64,000 nt of DNA, taken from contig WGLX01000010.1 of the NCBI GenBank assembly GCA_016125355.1, positions 62,001-126,000 on the forward strand. The letters are read 5' to 3'. The notes beneath the pieces were generated by a model. That model had not been told where the DNA came from. It saw only the letters and a program-made list of their open reading frames with translations, and did no database searches. The stretch is from Actinomycetales bacterium (GTDB lineage: Bacteria > Actinomycetota > Actinomycetes > S36-B12). The position numbers were made by a program, and so were the translations under genes. Below, piece by piece: positions 1 through 8,344 of this stretch; the stretch's first letter is position 1, and each line of letters begins with the position of its first letter.

Positions 1-308
1 CATTCGCTGACCACCTGCACATCGGGTCGGGGCAGGCGGTCCGCCAGGACGGACAGGGAGCCCGCGACGTCGGGGTCGGCGTGGTGGCACACGAGGTACG
101 CGATGGAGTCCAGCGGCTGTACCTGCTGGACCCGCTCAAGGACGGCGTCCACCGTGAGGATCGACCCGGGATCGACGAGGACCGACTCGGTGCCGTTCCG
201 GATCAGGTAAGTGTGGCATTGGAAGCGGTCATCCGGCAGGCGGATGCCCACCCAGTAGACGTCGTCGGCCACCTCGATGGGTCCTTGAGGCACGCCGACT
301 CCCTCCAT
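1..308 (-). CDS. Partial flavodiiron/ODP-type metallo-beta-lactamase-fold protein (N-terminus)
   Basis: The minus strand reads open from an ATG at 308 to the left edge, giving 102 codons of an N-terminus. The translation contains WVGIRLP, FQCHTYLIRNG, VLVDPGS and CHHADPDVAGS. This is the layout of the beta-lactamase-fold half of flavodiiron and oxygen-binding di-iron (ODP) proteins, in which an HxDPD-type motif supplies iron ligands. Such proteins bind or reduce O2 or NO or act as sensors in the cytoplasm. The gene leaves the window, so it is not visible whether a flavodoxin or signalling domain follows. A TAACCT hexamer (complement of 322-327) lies 13 nt before the ATG and could be its -10 element. 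The subfamily is uncertain. Confidence 0.7.
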   Translation of the reverse strand, partial: MEGVGVPQGPIEVADDVYWVGIRLPDDRFQCHTYLIRNGTESVLVDPGSILTVDAVLERVQQVQPLDSIAYLVCHHADPDVAGSLSVLADRLPRPDVQVVSE

Positions 309-332
309 CCCCGCGGAGGAAAGGTTACCGGT

Positions 333-1364
333 CTAGGTGGCGGAATGCGTGTCCTCGGAGTCCGGATCATGTGCGGCAGAGGACGCCTGGTTGATCCGGT
401 TGAGGTTCGACACGATCCCGCCCACGAGGGCGATCTGGGCGGTCTGATCGGCCAGCCGCACCGCCTCATGGGCCTGGGTCCGCCCGATCGAGGTCGTCGG
501 GTCGTCCGCGGCGATGTTGTCCGCCGCCATGGCCATGAGGTCGGCGAGTGGGGAGACCGCAGCCGGAGGCAGCGGAGCCGCTGAGCGACCGGTCGCCGAC
601 AGGTCAGAGGCGATCGAGAGAACACGGGAGGACATCACCGACGTGGCATCCAGCTCTCGCTTCAGGCGCGCGAGCTCATCGGGATGGAGCCGCGGGCTCC
701 AGCGTGCATGGCTGGACAGGTCCTCCCAGCGGGCCGCGAGACCCAGCGTGCGGTTGCGCAGCTCGGTCGCCTGCTCGCGCCACTCCCGGGCGGTCGCCGG
801 CTCGGGCGTCTCGCGAATCCCCTTCGCCATGGTGGTGAGGAGGGCCGACAGGTCCTCCTTGAGCGCATCGACGTCGTTGCCGAGCACGCGGGTGTCCTTG
901 GCCGGTGCGACGACGGCCGAGGCGGCCAGACCGCAGAGCGCGCCGATCGCCACGCCCAGGAATCGGGCGAGGGCACCTTCCGTCGTGAGGTGGGTGCCGA
1001 CGACGAGGATCATCGTGATGGCGACGGTCGCGGCCATGAAGGGCGCTTCATCGGGGGACTTGAACCGCAGTATCCAGGCGATGGCGAACGACAGGAGCAC
1101 GATGATGAACAGGACGATGGCGCCGGAGCCGATCAGGGAGACGACGCCCAGGGCGATCGCGGCGCCGACCATCGTGCCGAGGATCTGGAACGAGCCCTCC
1201 TTGGCGGCATGGTGGAACGTGACCTTGGTGCTGACGACCGCCGTGATCGCGGCGGGAATCGGGTCGGCGAAGGGCACGACGACGCCGATGAGGTAGGCGG
1301 CAAGCGTCGCGATCGAGGTGAGGATCGCCAAGCGGGCATACCCGCTCGTCCAGAGGCCATTCAC
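333..1364 (-). CDS. FUSC / aromatic acid exporter (ArAE)-family membrane protein
   Basis: This 343-residue protein starts at a GTG (1364); no in-frame ATG lies between that codon and the upstream tRNA-Cys. The first ~145 residues are hydrophobic and can form about five or six membrane helices (for example around LAAYLIGVVVPFAD, IVLFIIVLLSFAIAW and GALCGLAASAVVAP). A roughly 190-residue charged helical cytoplasmic tail follows. This is the architecture of half-size aromatic acid exporter / FUSC proteins, which are proposed efflux carriers. The substrate cannot be inferred. It lies between the ODP-like gene and two tRNA genes, all on the minus strand. The family is fairly sure, the function is inference. 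Confidence 0.75.
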   Translation of the reverse strand: MNGLWTSGYARLAILTSIATLAAYLIGVVVPFADPIPAAITAVVSTKVTFHHAAKEGSFQILGTMVGAAIALGVVSLIGSGAIVLFIIVLLSFAIAWILRFKSPDEAPFMAATVAITMILVVGTHLTTEGALARFLGVAIGALCGLAASAVVAPAKDTRVLGNDVDALKEDLSALLTTMAKGIRETPEPATAREWREQATELRNRTLGLAARWEDLSSHARWSPRLHPDELARLKRELDATSVMSSRVLSIASDLSATGRSAAPLPPAAVSPLADLMAMAADNIAADDPTTSIGRTQAHEAVRLADQTAQIALVGGIVSNLNRINQASSAAHDPDSEDTHSAT

Positions 1365-1437
1365 GCCGTCGATTGTTGCACCGAATCCATGGCCACCGAC
1401 AACCGCGCGATCGTGCGGCCCTGCCCGCGCTACGTGG

Positions 1438-1508
1438 AGGTGGAGACGGGATTTGAACCCGTGTAGACGGCTTTGCAGGCCGTTGCCTCGCCTCTCGGCC
1501 ACTCCACC
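1438..1508 (-). tRNA. tRNA-Cys (GCA)
   Basis: The minus strand folds as a cloverleaf: acceptor GGTGGAG/CTCCACC, anticodon loop CTGCAAA (anticodon GCA) and T-loop TTCAAAT on a 5-bp ACGGG/CCCGT stem. The discriminator is T (1438). A CCA triplet is encoded next to it (complement of 1435-1437), unlike the other tRNAs of this window. It lies 29 nt downstream of tRNA-Gly and is probably co-transcribed with it. Confidence 0.95.
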
Positions 1509-1537
1509 GGAGTGCGACCGGATGGCCGCGTCATGCG

Positions 1538-1610
1538 AGCGGACGACGGGATTCGAACCCGCGACCCTCACCTTGGCAAGGTGATGCGCTACCAGCTGCG
1601 CTACGTCCGC
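1538..1610 (-). tRNA. tRNA-Gly (GCC)
   Basis: The minus strand gives acceptor GCGGACG/CGTCCGC, anticodon stem-loop with TTGCCAA (anticodon GCC), and T-arm CGGGTTCGAATCCCG. The discriminator is T and CCA is not encoded. A TATGGT hexamer (complement of 1633-1638) about 22 nt before the 5' end is a plausible -10 element for a tRNA-Gly/tRNA-Cys transcript. Confidence 0.95.
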
Positions 1611-1712
1611 GTGATCTCGCGATCGAGGTGAAACCATAGCCCACCCGTCGCCCGCAGAGCGAATTGGGTCGGACGTGGCGACGGGCGCCGACCGAGGGGA
1701 CAGGATGGGATC

Positions 1713-2750
1713 GTGAGCGCGTTGCCGTCGGCCCGCCTGTCCGGCCTCTGGGCCACGGACCTGCTGGATGTGACCGACGACCTCGACGTGCTCGACACCC
1801 ACGGTCGATGGGCCGTCGCCCTGCCCTACGAGGGGCGGCCGGTGCTCGCCCGCTTCGCGCGCTGGGACCAGGCGAGGCCCCACCTGGCCGCTCGATGGGT
1901 CGGCCCGGCTGCCGGGGCGTGGTCGTCGTCGCTGGGTGAGCAGGACTACCGGGAGCGGGTCGAGTCGCTGCGGCAGGCCATCGCGTGCGGCGATGTGTAC
2001 CAGGCCAACCTGTGCCGGGTCCTCAGTGCGCCCTTGCCGCACCCGGACGCGGCCGACATCGTCGGCCTGTGGCACCTGCTCGACGCAGGGAACCCGTCGC
2101 CCTTCAGCGGCTATCTGGACCTGCCGGAGCACGATGTCCAGGTGGCGACGGCCAGCCCCGAGCTCTTCGTGGCCCTGCGAGTCGACGTCGATCTCCGCAC
2201 CATCCGGTCGGGGCCGATCAAGGGCACGGGACGCACCGTGGCTGACCTGACGGAGAAGGACACCGCGGAGAACATCATGATCGTCGACCTGGTGCGCAAT
2301 GACCTGTCGAAGATCAGCAGGACGGGGACCGTCACCGTGCCCGAGCTGCTCGTGCTCGAGGAGCACCCGGGCCTGGTGCATCTGGTGTCGTACGTGCAGG
2401 CCGAGCTCGACCCCCTCGTCACGTGGCGCCACATCGTCGATGCCGCCTTCCCCCCGGGATCGGTCACGGGGGCGCCGAAGATCGCCGCCCAGGCGCTCAT
2501 CTCCTCCCTCGAGACCGCACCTCGGGAGTACTACTGCGGGGCCCTTGGCTGGGTGGACGCCGACACCGGGGAGGCCGAGCTCGCGGTGACGATCAGGACG
2601 TTCTGGAGGTCCGGCGGCGAGCTCCGCTTCGGGACCGGCGCGGGCATCACCTGGGGGAGTGACCCGGCCGCCGAATGGCGGGAGACCGAGCTCAAGGCGG
2701 CCCGGTTGATCCGCGTGGCCGCAGGGTCGTGGCAGGCTGACGCGCCATGA
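1713..2750 (+). CDS. pabB: Aminodeoxychorismate synthase component I (chorismate-binding)
   Basis: This 345-residue protein belongs to the chorismate-utilising family that includes PabB, TrpE and isochorismate synthases. Visible signatures are PIKGTGRT, DLVRNDLS and PPGSVTGAPK, which line the chorismate pocket. PabB adds ammonia to chorismate for 4-aminobenzoate and folate synthesis. The protein is about 100 residues shorter than usual because the N-terminal region is abbreviated, leaving mainly the catalytic domain. The glutamine amidotransferase partner is not in the window. It starts at a GTG; the ATG at 1704 meets a stop after three codons. Its stop overlaps the next gene, a PabC-like lyase, by 4 nt, which favours PabB over TrpE. 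Confidence 0.85.
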   Translation: MSALPSARLSGLWATDLLDVTDDLDVLDTHGRWAVALPYEGRPVLARFARWDQARPHLAARWVGPAAGAWSSSLGEQDYRERVESLRQAIACGDVYQANLCRVLSAPLPHPDAADIVGLWHLLDAGNPSPFSGYLDLPEHDVQVATASPELFVALRVDVDLRTIRSGPIKGTGRTVADLTEKDTAENIMIVDLVRNDLSKISRTGTVTVPELLVLEEHPGLVHLVSYVQAELDPLVTWRHIVDAAFPPGSVTGAPKIAAQALISSLETAPREYYCGALGWVDADTGEAELAVTIRTFWRSGGELRFGTGAGITWGSDPAAEWRETELKAARLIRVAAGSWQADAP

Positions 2751-3586
2751 GGATCTGGATCGGCACCCGCAGTGGCGGCCGCCTCGTGGAGCCCCCGGAT
2801 GCCCGGATCGATGTCCTCGACCACGGCTTCACCGTGGCCGACGGCGTGTTCGAGACCCTCAAGGCCACGCCGGACGGGCCGTTCGCCCTGACCCGGCACC
2901 TGCGGCGCCTGGGCCATTCCTCGCGGGCGCTCGGCCTGGAGCCGCCCGATGACGCGGTCGTCCGGGCGGCTGTCGATGACGTGGTCGCCGGTGCCGACCT
3001 CGGCCCGGACCGGCTCGGGCGCCTGCGGATCACCTACACGGCAGGGACCGGCCCGCTCGGCAGTGACCGAGGCGCCTCGGAGCCGACCCTCGTCGTCGCC
3101 CTCACCCCCACAACGCGGTGGCCGGTGACGACTTCAGTGGCGACCGTGCCGTGGACGCGCAATGAGCGTTCACCCATCGCAGGCGTGAAGTCGACCTCGT
3201 ACGCCGAGAACGTCGTCGCCCTCAAGCACGCACACGACCGCGGCCTGTCGGAGGCGGTCCTCGCGAACACCCGGGGCGAGCTGTGCGAGGGCACCGGAAG
3301 CAACGTGCTGGTGGTCCTCGGGAACCGCGTGGTGACGCCGCCGCTGTCGAGCGGCTGCCTCGCCGGCATCACCCGCGAACTCGTGCTCGAATGGTTCGAC
3401 GTCGAGGAAGGGACGCTGCCACTCGACGTGCTCTTCGAGGCGGACGAGGTGCTGCTCACCTCGTCAACCCGGGATGTGCACCCGGTGGTGAGGGTGGACG
3501 AGCGCGAGTGGCCGACCGCAGGGCCGGTGGGGACCCGGATGCGGGCAGCCTTCGCCGAACGGGCAGCCGAGGACATCGACCCCTGA
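2747..3586 (+). CDS. pabC: Aminotransferase class IV, probable 4-amino-4-deoxychorismate lyase
   Basis: This 279-residue PLP enzyme has the class IV aminotransferase layout. The putative Schiff-base lysine lies in GVKSTSYAENV, followed by EAVLANTRGELCEGTGSNV and PLSSGCLAGITRE, where the phosphate-binding loop sits. A PabC enzyme releases pyruvate from aminodeoxychorismate to give 4-aminobenzoate. Coupling to pabB through an ATGA overlap supports this role. By sequence alone a D-amino-acid or branched-chain aminotransferase cannot be excluded. The gene ends just before a strong hairpin that separates it from a convergent gene. Confidence 0.8.
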   Translation: MRIWIGTRSGGRLVEPPDARIDVLDHGFTVADGVFETLKATPDGPFALTRHLRRLGHSSRALGLEPPDDAVVRAAVDDVVAGADLGPDRLGRLRITYTAGTGPLGSDRGASEPTLVVALTPTTRWPVTTSVATVPWTRNERSPIAGVKSTSYAENVVALKHAHDRGLSEAVLANTRGELCEGTGSNVLVVLGNRVVTPPLSSGCLAGITRELVLEWFDVEEGTLPLDVLFEADEVLLTSSTRDVHPVVRVDEREWPTAGPVGTRMRAAFAERAAEDIDP

Positions 3587-3596
3587 CGGCAATGCG

Positions 3597-3626
3597 AAGG
3601 GGCCCTCGCGTGGGCGAGAGCCCCTT
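3597..3626. terminator. Hairpin terminator between convergent pabC and the Ig-like protein gene
   Basis: A 13-bp stem with one mismatch (AAGGGGCCCTCGC against GCGAGAGCCCCTT) encloses a 4-nt GTGG loop. It lies 11 nt after the pabC stop and 20 nt from the stop of the convergent gene. The A's and T's at the stem base suit a bidirectional terminator, although there is no long T tract. Confidence 0.7.
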
Positions 3627-3645
3627 CCCACGTGCTGTCGAACGA

Positions 3646-5160
3646 TCAGGTCACGCGGTAGGAACGCGTCACCGTGTACGGATTCCACTGGCCCGGCACG
3701 CCCGGAGCGGTGCCCTTGACGTTGCACTGCCCCTTCTTGATCATCTTCAGCTTGACCGCACCGCTGCTCGGGAACTTCAGCTTGCAGATGCTGTTCTTGC
3801 CCTTGGTGATCTTCCAGGTGATGTTCTGGCCGGCATTGGTGTCCACCTGCGCCGGGCTCTCCAGCGCCAGGGTGCGGCCCTTGTTGACCGAGCCCGACGG
3901 AGGAGCGTCGAGCAGCGCCGTCTGGTTCCCGGGGATCAGCGTGATGGTGTAGCCGTACTGGACGGCCGCGTAGCCGTTGCCGCCAGGGCTGTACGACGTC
4001 ATGTTGCACTGTCCGGATCCGACGGGAACGGTGATCGTCAGGCCGGACACGGAGCACGGCCCGGTCTCGCCGATCTGCACCGGCGCGCCTGAGAGGGACG
4101 ACGCCTGGAAGGTGAAGTTCGAGCCGTTGCCCAGGGTGTACGAGCCGCCGTTGACCCACGGTCCCCAGCCCGGCTGGACGAGTGTGATCACGTCCTTCTG
4201 GATCGGGCCGGCCACGATGGTGACCTTGTCGCTCGTGGAGCCGGACTGGCCGCCGTTCGTGGTGTAGCTGGCGCCGAGGGTGGCCGGGCCCGGTGCGGTC
4301 GGCGTCCACGTGAAGGACGCTCTGCCATTGACGATCGGGATGCTGGCGCTGATCGGCTGGCCGTTGACGGTGAAGCCGACAGAGCCCTGGATGCTCGACG
4401 GAACGAGCGTGGCGACGAGGGTCACCGGTACGCCGACGGTCAGGGTGCCAGGCGCTGTGAGGGTGATGGTGCTGCCGCTTCCGCTGGCATTGATCGCGTC
4501 CTGCTGCGACGTCGAGCCCGTGGCGGTGCCGTCACCTTGGTAGGTGGCGGTGAAGATGTACGTGCCCGGTGCCTGCGGGGTCCACCACCAGTAGGTGTAC
4601 GACTTGCCGGGACCGTTCGCCGTCAGGCCGTTCGTGGACACGACGTTGCCGTTCTGGTCGGTGAACACCACGTTCCCGGTCGGGGAGTATGTGCTCCCAC
4701 CCAGCATCGTCACGTTCGCCTGGATCCGCGTGGCCGTGCCCACCTTCGCGTTGTTGGGCGCGGCGATCGTCGTGTAGGTGCCGCCCGTCGACGCGAAGTT
4801 GAGCTGGATCGTGTTCGACTGCGACTGGGCCACCCCACCCGTGTCGTAGGCGACGGCGGTGAGGTTGAGCGGCGAACCGGACTGCGGGACCGAGAAGCTC
4901 AGGTACTGCGGTGACTGGGCGCCGAAGCCGAGTTGGACGTTGGCCCAGCTGGTGCCGAACTGATCCTGCAGCGACAGGTAGCCGTCGGAGAAGGACCCCG
5001 TCACCGTGTACGTGACCGTCGAGTTGATGGTGGCATTCGACGGCCCGGTCATGGACAGCGTCACGGGCGCTGCCTGCGCCGGAGCGGCGGATGCCAGCCC
5101 CCCGGCAACCAACGCGATGGCCGCGGCGGTGGCCGCCGCGGCTCGCTTCAGCGTGAACAT
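3646..5160 (-). CDS. Secreted protein with tandem bacterial Ig-like domains
   Basis: This 504-residue protein has a clear Sec signal peptide (MFTLKRAAAATAAAIAL..., cleavage probably after APAQA). About five beta-rich, Ser/Thr/Gly-rich repeats of roughly 85-95 residues follow (near 32-125, 128-222, 232-318, 325-405 and 410-504), typical of bacterial Ig-like (Big) folds. Each begins with a phrase such as TLTVGVPVTLVATL. The last two carry Cys pairs (PCSV...GQCN and ICKL...GQCN), suggesting disulfides. There is no LPxTG, no lipobox and no C-terminal membrane helix, so it is probably released or bound non-covalently. A GAGGAG ribosome site precedes the ATG and a TAGCGT hexamer (complement of 5191-5196) is a likely -10. 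The ligand is unknown. Confidence 0.75.
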   Translation of the reverse strand: MFTLKRAAAATAAAIALVAGGLASAAPAQAAPVTLSMTGPSNATINSTVTYTVTGSFSDGYLSLQDQFGTSWANVQLGFGAQSPQYLSFSVPQSGSPLNLTAVAYDTGGVAQSQSNTIQLNFASTGGTYTTIAAPNNAKVGTATRIQANVTMLGGSTYSPTGNVVFTDQNGNVVSTNGLTANGPGKSYTYWWWTPQAPGTYIFTATYQGDGTATGSTSQQDAINASGSGSTITLTAPGTLTVGVPVTLVATLVPSSIQGSVGFTVNGQPISASIPIVNGRASFTWTPTAPGPATLGASYTTNGGQSGSTSDKVTIVAGPIQKDVITLVQPGWGPWVNGGSYTLGNGSNFTFQASSLSGAPVQIGETGPCSVSGLTITVPVGSGQCNMTSYSPGGNGYAAVQYGYTITLIPGNQTALLDAPPSGSVNKGRTLALESPAQVDTNAGQNITWKITKGKNSICKLKFPSSGAVKLKMIKKGQCNVKGTAPGVPGQWNPYTVTRSYRVT

Positions 5161-5272
5161 GCGCGACTCCTCGAGGTGGGCAATGTGGTCACGCTATCCG
5201 GAAAGCGGTGCCGTAGCCGGCCCGACACATCGCGATGCGCGGTTGGCTGTCGGGGTGACGGTGAGCGTGAGG

Positions 5273-5278
5273 TAGAGT
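5273..5278 (+). promoter_or_regulatory. Probable -10 hexamer of tRNA-Val
   Basis: TAGAGT lies 11 nt upstream of the mature tRNA-Val 5' end. It matches the TAnnnT -10 pattern seen before several genes of this window. No convincing -35 is visible. Confidence 0.45.
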
Positions 5279-5289
5279 TCCAGCGCTTC

Positions 5290-5361
<72 letters not shown>

Positions 5362-5413
5362 CCGAAGATCCCCGCCCGGCTGCGCGTGCAGCCCGATCAT
5401 GAGGAGTGGACCG

Positions 5414-7354
5414 GTGGTCACAACCGCCCAGGACCTGGTGGGCGGTGACCGGTCGGTCGTCGTCGCCCGCATCAACGGCGAGATCAAGGACCTGGCCACC
5501 CCCGTCACGGACACCGATGTCGTCGAGCCGGTGACCGTCGACTCCCCCGAGGGCCTCGCCGTCCTGCGCCACTCCACCGCGCACGTGCTGGCCCAGGCCG
5601 TCCAGGAGGCGTTCCCCGAGGCCAAGCTCGGCATCGGGCCGCCGGTCAAGGACGGCTTCTACTACGACTTCGATGTCGCGACCCCGTTCACCCCGGAGGA
5701 TCTCGCCGAGCTCGAGAAGCGGATGGTCCGCATCCTCAAGTCCCGCCAGCGCTTCGCGCGGCGGGTCGTGACCGAGGAGGACGCCGTCCGGGAGCTTGCG
5801 CACGAGCCCTACAAGCTGCGGCTGATCGGCAGTGAGGGCGGCGCCGACGTGATGGAGGTCGGCGGCGCCGAGCTCACCATCTACGACAACATCGACGCCA
5901 AGTCGGGGGAGCGCTGCTGGGGCGACCTGTGCCGGGGGCCGCACGTGCCCGACACCGGCTACATCCCGCCGAACGCGGTGAAGCTGATGCGCACGGCCGC
6001 CGCGTACTGGCTCGGCGACCAGAAGAACGAGCAGCTCCAGCGCGTATACGGCACTGCATGGCCGTCGAAGGAGGAGTTGCGCGCCTATCTCACCTTCCTG
6101 GAGGAGGCCGAGAAGCGCGATCACCGCAAGCTCGGTGCCGAGCTCGACCTGTTCAGCTTCCCGGAGGAGATCGGCTCGGGCCTGGCGGTCTTCCACCCGA
6201 AGGGCGGCGTGGTCCGGCGGGTCATGGAGGACTACTCGCGGCGTCGGCACGAGGAGGCCGGCTACGAGTTCGTCAACAGCCCGCACATCACCAAGGGCGC
6301 GCTGTTCGAGAAGTCCGGGCACCTCGACTGGTACGCCGAGGGCATGTACCCGCCCATGCACCTCGACGCCGACATCGACGAGAGCGGCAACGTTCGCAGG
6401 CAGGGCGCGGACTATTACCTCAAGCCGATGAACTGCCCCATGCACAACCTGATCTTCGACGCGCGCGGCCGCTCCTACCGGGAGCTGCCGCTGCGGTTGT
6501 TCGAGTTCGGCACCGTGTACCGCTACGAGAAGTCGGGCGTGGTCCAGGGACTGACCAGGGCCCGCGGCTTCACCCAGGACGACGCACACATCTACTGCAC
6601 CAAGGAGCAGATGGCCGACGAGCTCGACCGGCTCCTGACCTTCGTCCTCGATCTCCTCCGCGACTACGGTCTCTCCGACTTCTACCTCGAGCTGTCGACC
6701 CGCGACCCGGAGAAGAGCGTCGGCACCGACGAGGTCTGGGAGGAGGCCACCGAGACCTTGCGGCAGGCGGCGGAGCGACAGAACCTCGAGCTCGTCCTCG
6801 ACGAGGGCGGCGCCGCGTTCTACGGTCCGAAGATCTCCGTCCAGGCGAAGGATGCGATCGGTCGCACGTGGCAGATGTCCACGATCCAGGTCGACTTCAA
6901 CCTGCCCGAGCGCTTCGGCCTGGAGTACCAGGCGCCGGACGGCAGCCGGCAGCGACCCGTGATGATCCACCGCGCGCTGTTCGGGTCGATCGAGCGGTTC
7001 TTCGCCGTGCTCCTGGAGCACTACGCCGGCGCCTTCCCGCCCTGGCTCGCCCCGGTGCAGGTGGTCGGCATCCCGATCAGTGATGCGCACAACGCCTACC
7101 TGCATGAGGTCGCGGCCCGCCTGCGCCAGCGTGGTGTTCGCGTGGAGGTCGACACGGCCGACGAGCGCATGCAGAAGAAGATCCGCAACGCTCAGCGGGC
7201 CAAGGTTCCGTTCATGCTCATCGCGGGCGACGACGACGTGGCCGCCGGTGCGGTGTCCTTCCGCTACCGCAACGGTGAGCAGAAGAACGGAGTGCCCATC
7301 GATGCGGCGGTCGACGAGATCGTGGCTTCGATCGAGACGCGCGAACAGGTCTGA
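5414..7354 (+). CDS. thrS: Threonine--tRNA ligase
   Basis: Class II aminoacyl-tRNA synthetase of about 646 residues that charges tRNA-Thr. An N-terminal TGS-like segment (first ~60 residues) leads into the editing domain with [10 protein letters not shown]. The catalytic core follows with MNCPMH, which holds a zinc-binding cysteine, and the motif-2 segment [17 protein letters not shown]-terminal anticodon-binding domain begins near [11 protein letters not shown]. An ATG at 5399 is in frame, but GAGGAG (5401-5406) sits inside that extension at the right distance from GTG 5414, so 5414 is preferred. The HIT-family gene starts one base after the stop. Confidence 0.95.
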   Translation: MVTTAQDLVGGDRSVVVARINGEIKDLATPVTDTDVVEPVTVDSPEGLAVLRHSTAHVLAQAVQEAFPEAKLGIGPPVKDGFYYDFDVATPFTPEDLAELEKRMVRILKSRQRFARRVVTEEDAVRELAHEPYKLRLIGSEGGADVMEVGGAELTIYDNIDAKSGERCWGDLCRGPHVPDTGYIPPNAVKLMRTAAAYWLGDQKNEQLQRVYGTAWPSKEELRAYLTFLEEAEKRDHRKLGAELDLFSFPEEIGSGLAVFHPKGGVVRRVMEDYSRRRHEEAGYEFVNSPHITKGALFEKSGHLDWYAEGMYPPMHLDADIDESGNVRRQGADYYLKPMNCPMHNLIFDARGRSYRELPLRLFEFGTVYRYEKSGVVQGLTRARGFTQDDAHIYCTKEQMADELDRLLTFVLDLLRDYGLSDFYLELSTRDPEKSVGTDEVWEEATETLRQAAERQNLELVLDEGGAAFYGPKISVQAKDAIGRTWQMSTIQVDFNLPERFGLEYQAPDGSRQRPVMIHRALFGSIERFFAVLLEHYAGAFPPWLAPVQVVGIPISDAHNAYLHEVAARLRQRGVRVEVDTADERMQKKIRNAQRAKVPFMLIAGDDDVAAGAVSFRYRNGEQKNGVPIDAAVDEIVASIETREQV

Positions 7355-7355
7355 G

Positions 7356-7868
7356 ATGACGGACGCCTGGGAACGGCTCTACACGCCGCACCGCATGGTC
7401 TACCTCCGGGGCGAGAACAAGCCAAGCGATGATGCCGCCGGTGGGGGCTGCCCGTTCTGCCGGGCACCGGAGCTGCCTGATGACGAGGGGCTTGTCATCG
7501 CGCGGGGTGAGGAGGTGTACGCGGTGCTGAACCTCTATCCGTACAACTCCGGGCACCTCATGATCTGCCCCTACCGCCATGTGGCCGACTACTCCGAGCT
7601 GACGCCGTCGGAGGTGGCCGAGCTCGGCGCCTTCACGCAGCAGGCCATGCGCGTCGTGCGGTCGGTCTCGGGAGCCCACGGGTTCAACATCGGCATGAAC
7701 CAAGGGTCGGTCTCGGGTGCGGGGATCGCCGGCCACCTGCACCAGCACGTGGTGCCCCGATGGGGCGGCGACACGAACTTCCTCCCCGTCATCGGTGGCA
7801 CCAAGGTCATTCCCGAGCTGCTCAGCGATACGCGGACCCTGCTGGCCGACGAGTGGAAGGCGGAGTGA
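7356..7868 (+). CDS. HIT-domain nucleotide hydrolase/phosphorylase
   Basis: This 170-residue protein carries the histidine triad HLHQHVV (H127, H129, H131), which forms the nucleotidyl-transfer site. CPFC (32-35) near the N-terminus resembles the zinc-binding cysteines of Ap4A-phosphorylase-like HIT proteins. Members act on dinucleoside polyphosphates or AMP conjugates in the cytoplasm. The gene follows thrS directly, the usual actinobacterial arrangement, where it precedes pgsA; here three other genes intervene. The exact substrate is not readable. Confidence 0.85.
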   Translation: MTDAWERLYTPHRMVYLRGENKPSDDAAGGGCPFCRAPELPDDEGLVIARGEEVYAVLNLYPYNSGHLMICPYRHVADYSELTPSEVAELGAFTQQAMRVVRSVSGAHGFNIGMNQGSVSGAGIAGHLHQHVVPRWGGDTNFLPVIGGTKVIPELLSDTRTLLADEWKAE

Positions 7869-7869
7869 C

Positions 7870-8313
7870 ATGGCGACGTTCCTGACCCACGACGAGGAGC
7901 CGTCCCGCGCCTTCCTCTCCCTCGTCGGAGTGCGGATCCTCCGCGTGGATGACCCGGATGCGGCGGAGGTGATGCGCGACGTGCTCGGTGACAGCACCCA
8001 GGAGCGCGGTCGCATCGTCGCCGACCCGCCCGCGGATGCCGCCGCCTCGGACGAGGGGATGGGGGCGTGGCACATCAACGCGTGCAATGAGTTCGAGACG
8101 GTCGTAAGCGGCGAGGGGATCCTCGAGTTCATGACCGACAAGGGTCCCGTGGCCGTGCTGCTGTCGGCTGGCGACATCATGGCCGTCGAGCGGGCCGAGC
8201 ACCGCTACCGCCCCGTGACGCCCCAGGAGTGGGTGCTGCGGTTCGCTGCGGATGATCTCGGTGCGGTGGACACCGGGCGCGAGTCGGGCCCCTGGCCGCA
8301 TCTGCCGGTTTAG
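7870..8313 (+). CDS. Cupin-fold protein, acireductone-dioxygenase-like layout, incomplete metal site
   Basis: This 147-residue protein has a cupin core: AWHINACNEFETVVSGEG (cupin motif 1) and GDIMAVERAEHRY (motif 2). Retained ligand candidates are H68, E74 and H111. The second histidine of the usual HxH pair is N70. Spacing recalls acireductone dioxygenases, but the replaced ligand and the absence of methionine-salvage neighbours make that function doubtful. It starts one base after the HIT gene stop and is probably co-transcribed with thrS-HIT. A non-enzymatic or altered-metal cupin is equally possible. Confidence 0.6.
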   Translation: MATFLTHDEEPSRAFLSLVGVRILRVDDPDAAEVMRDVLGDSTQERGRIVADPPADAAASDEGMGAWHINACNEFETVVSGEGILEFMTDKGPVAVLLSAGDIMAVERAEHRYRPVTPQEWVLRFAADDLGAVDTGRESGPWPHLPV

Positions 8314-8344
8314 CTTCAGCTACTGGCGCCGGCGCCTCTGCCCA

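Noticed and set aside
1365..2432. Upstream in-frame extension of the FUSC-like gene through two tRNA genes
   Set aside because: The frame stays open across tRNA-Cys, tRNA-Gly and pabB, but the protein similarity begins at GTG 1364.
5399..5413. ATG 5399 as the thrS start
   Set aside because: It overlaps the GAGGAG that best serves as ribosome site for GTG 5414.
8325..8336. GGCGCC repeated back to back between convergent cupin and glucosidase genes as a terminator
   Set aside because: It is a 12-bp palindrome without loop space or T tract and can be explained by GC-rich composition.
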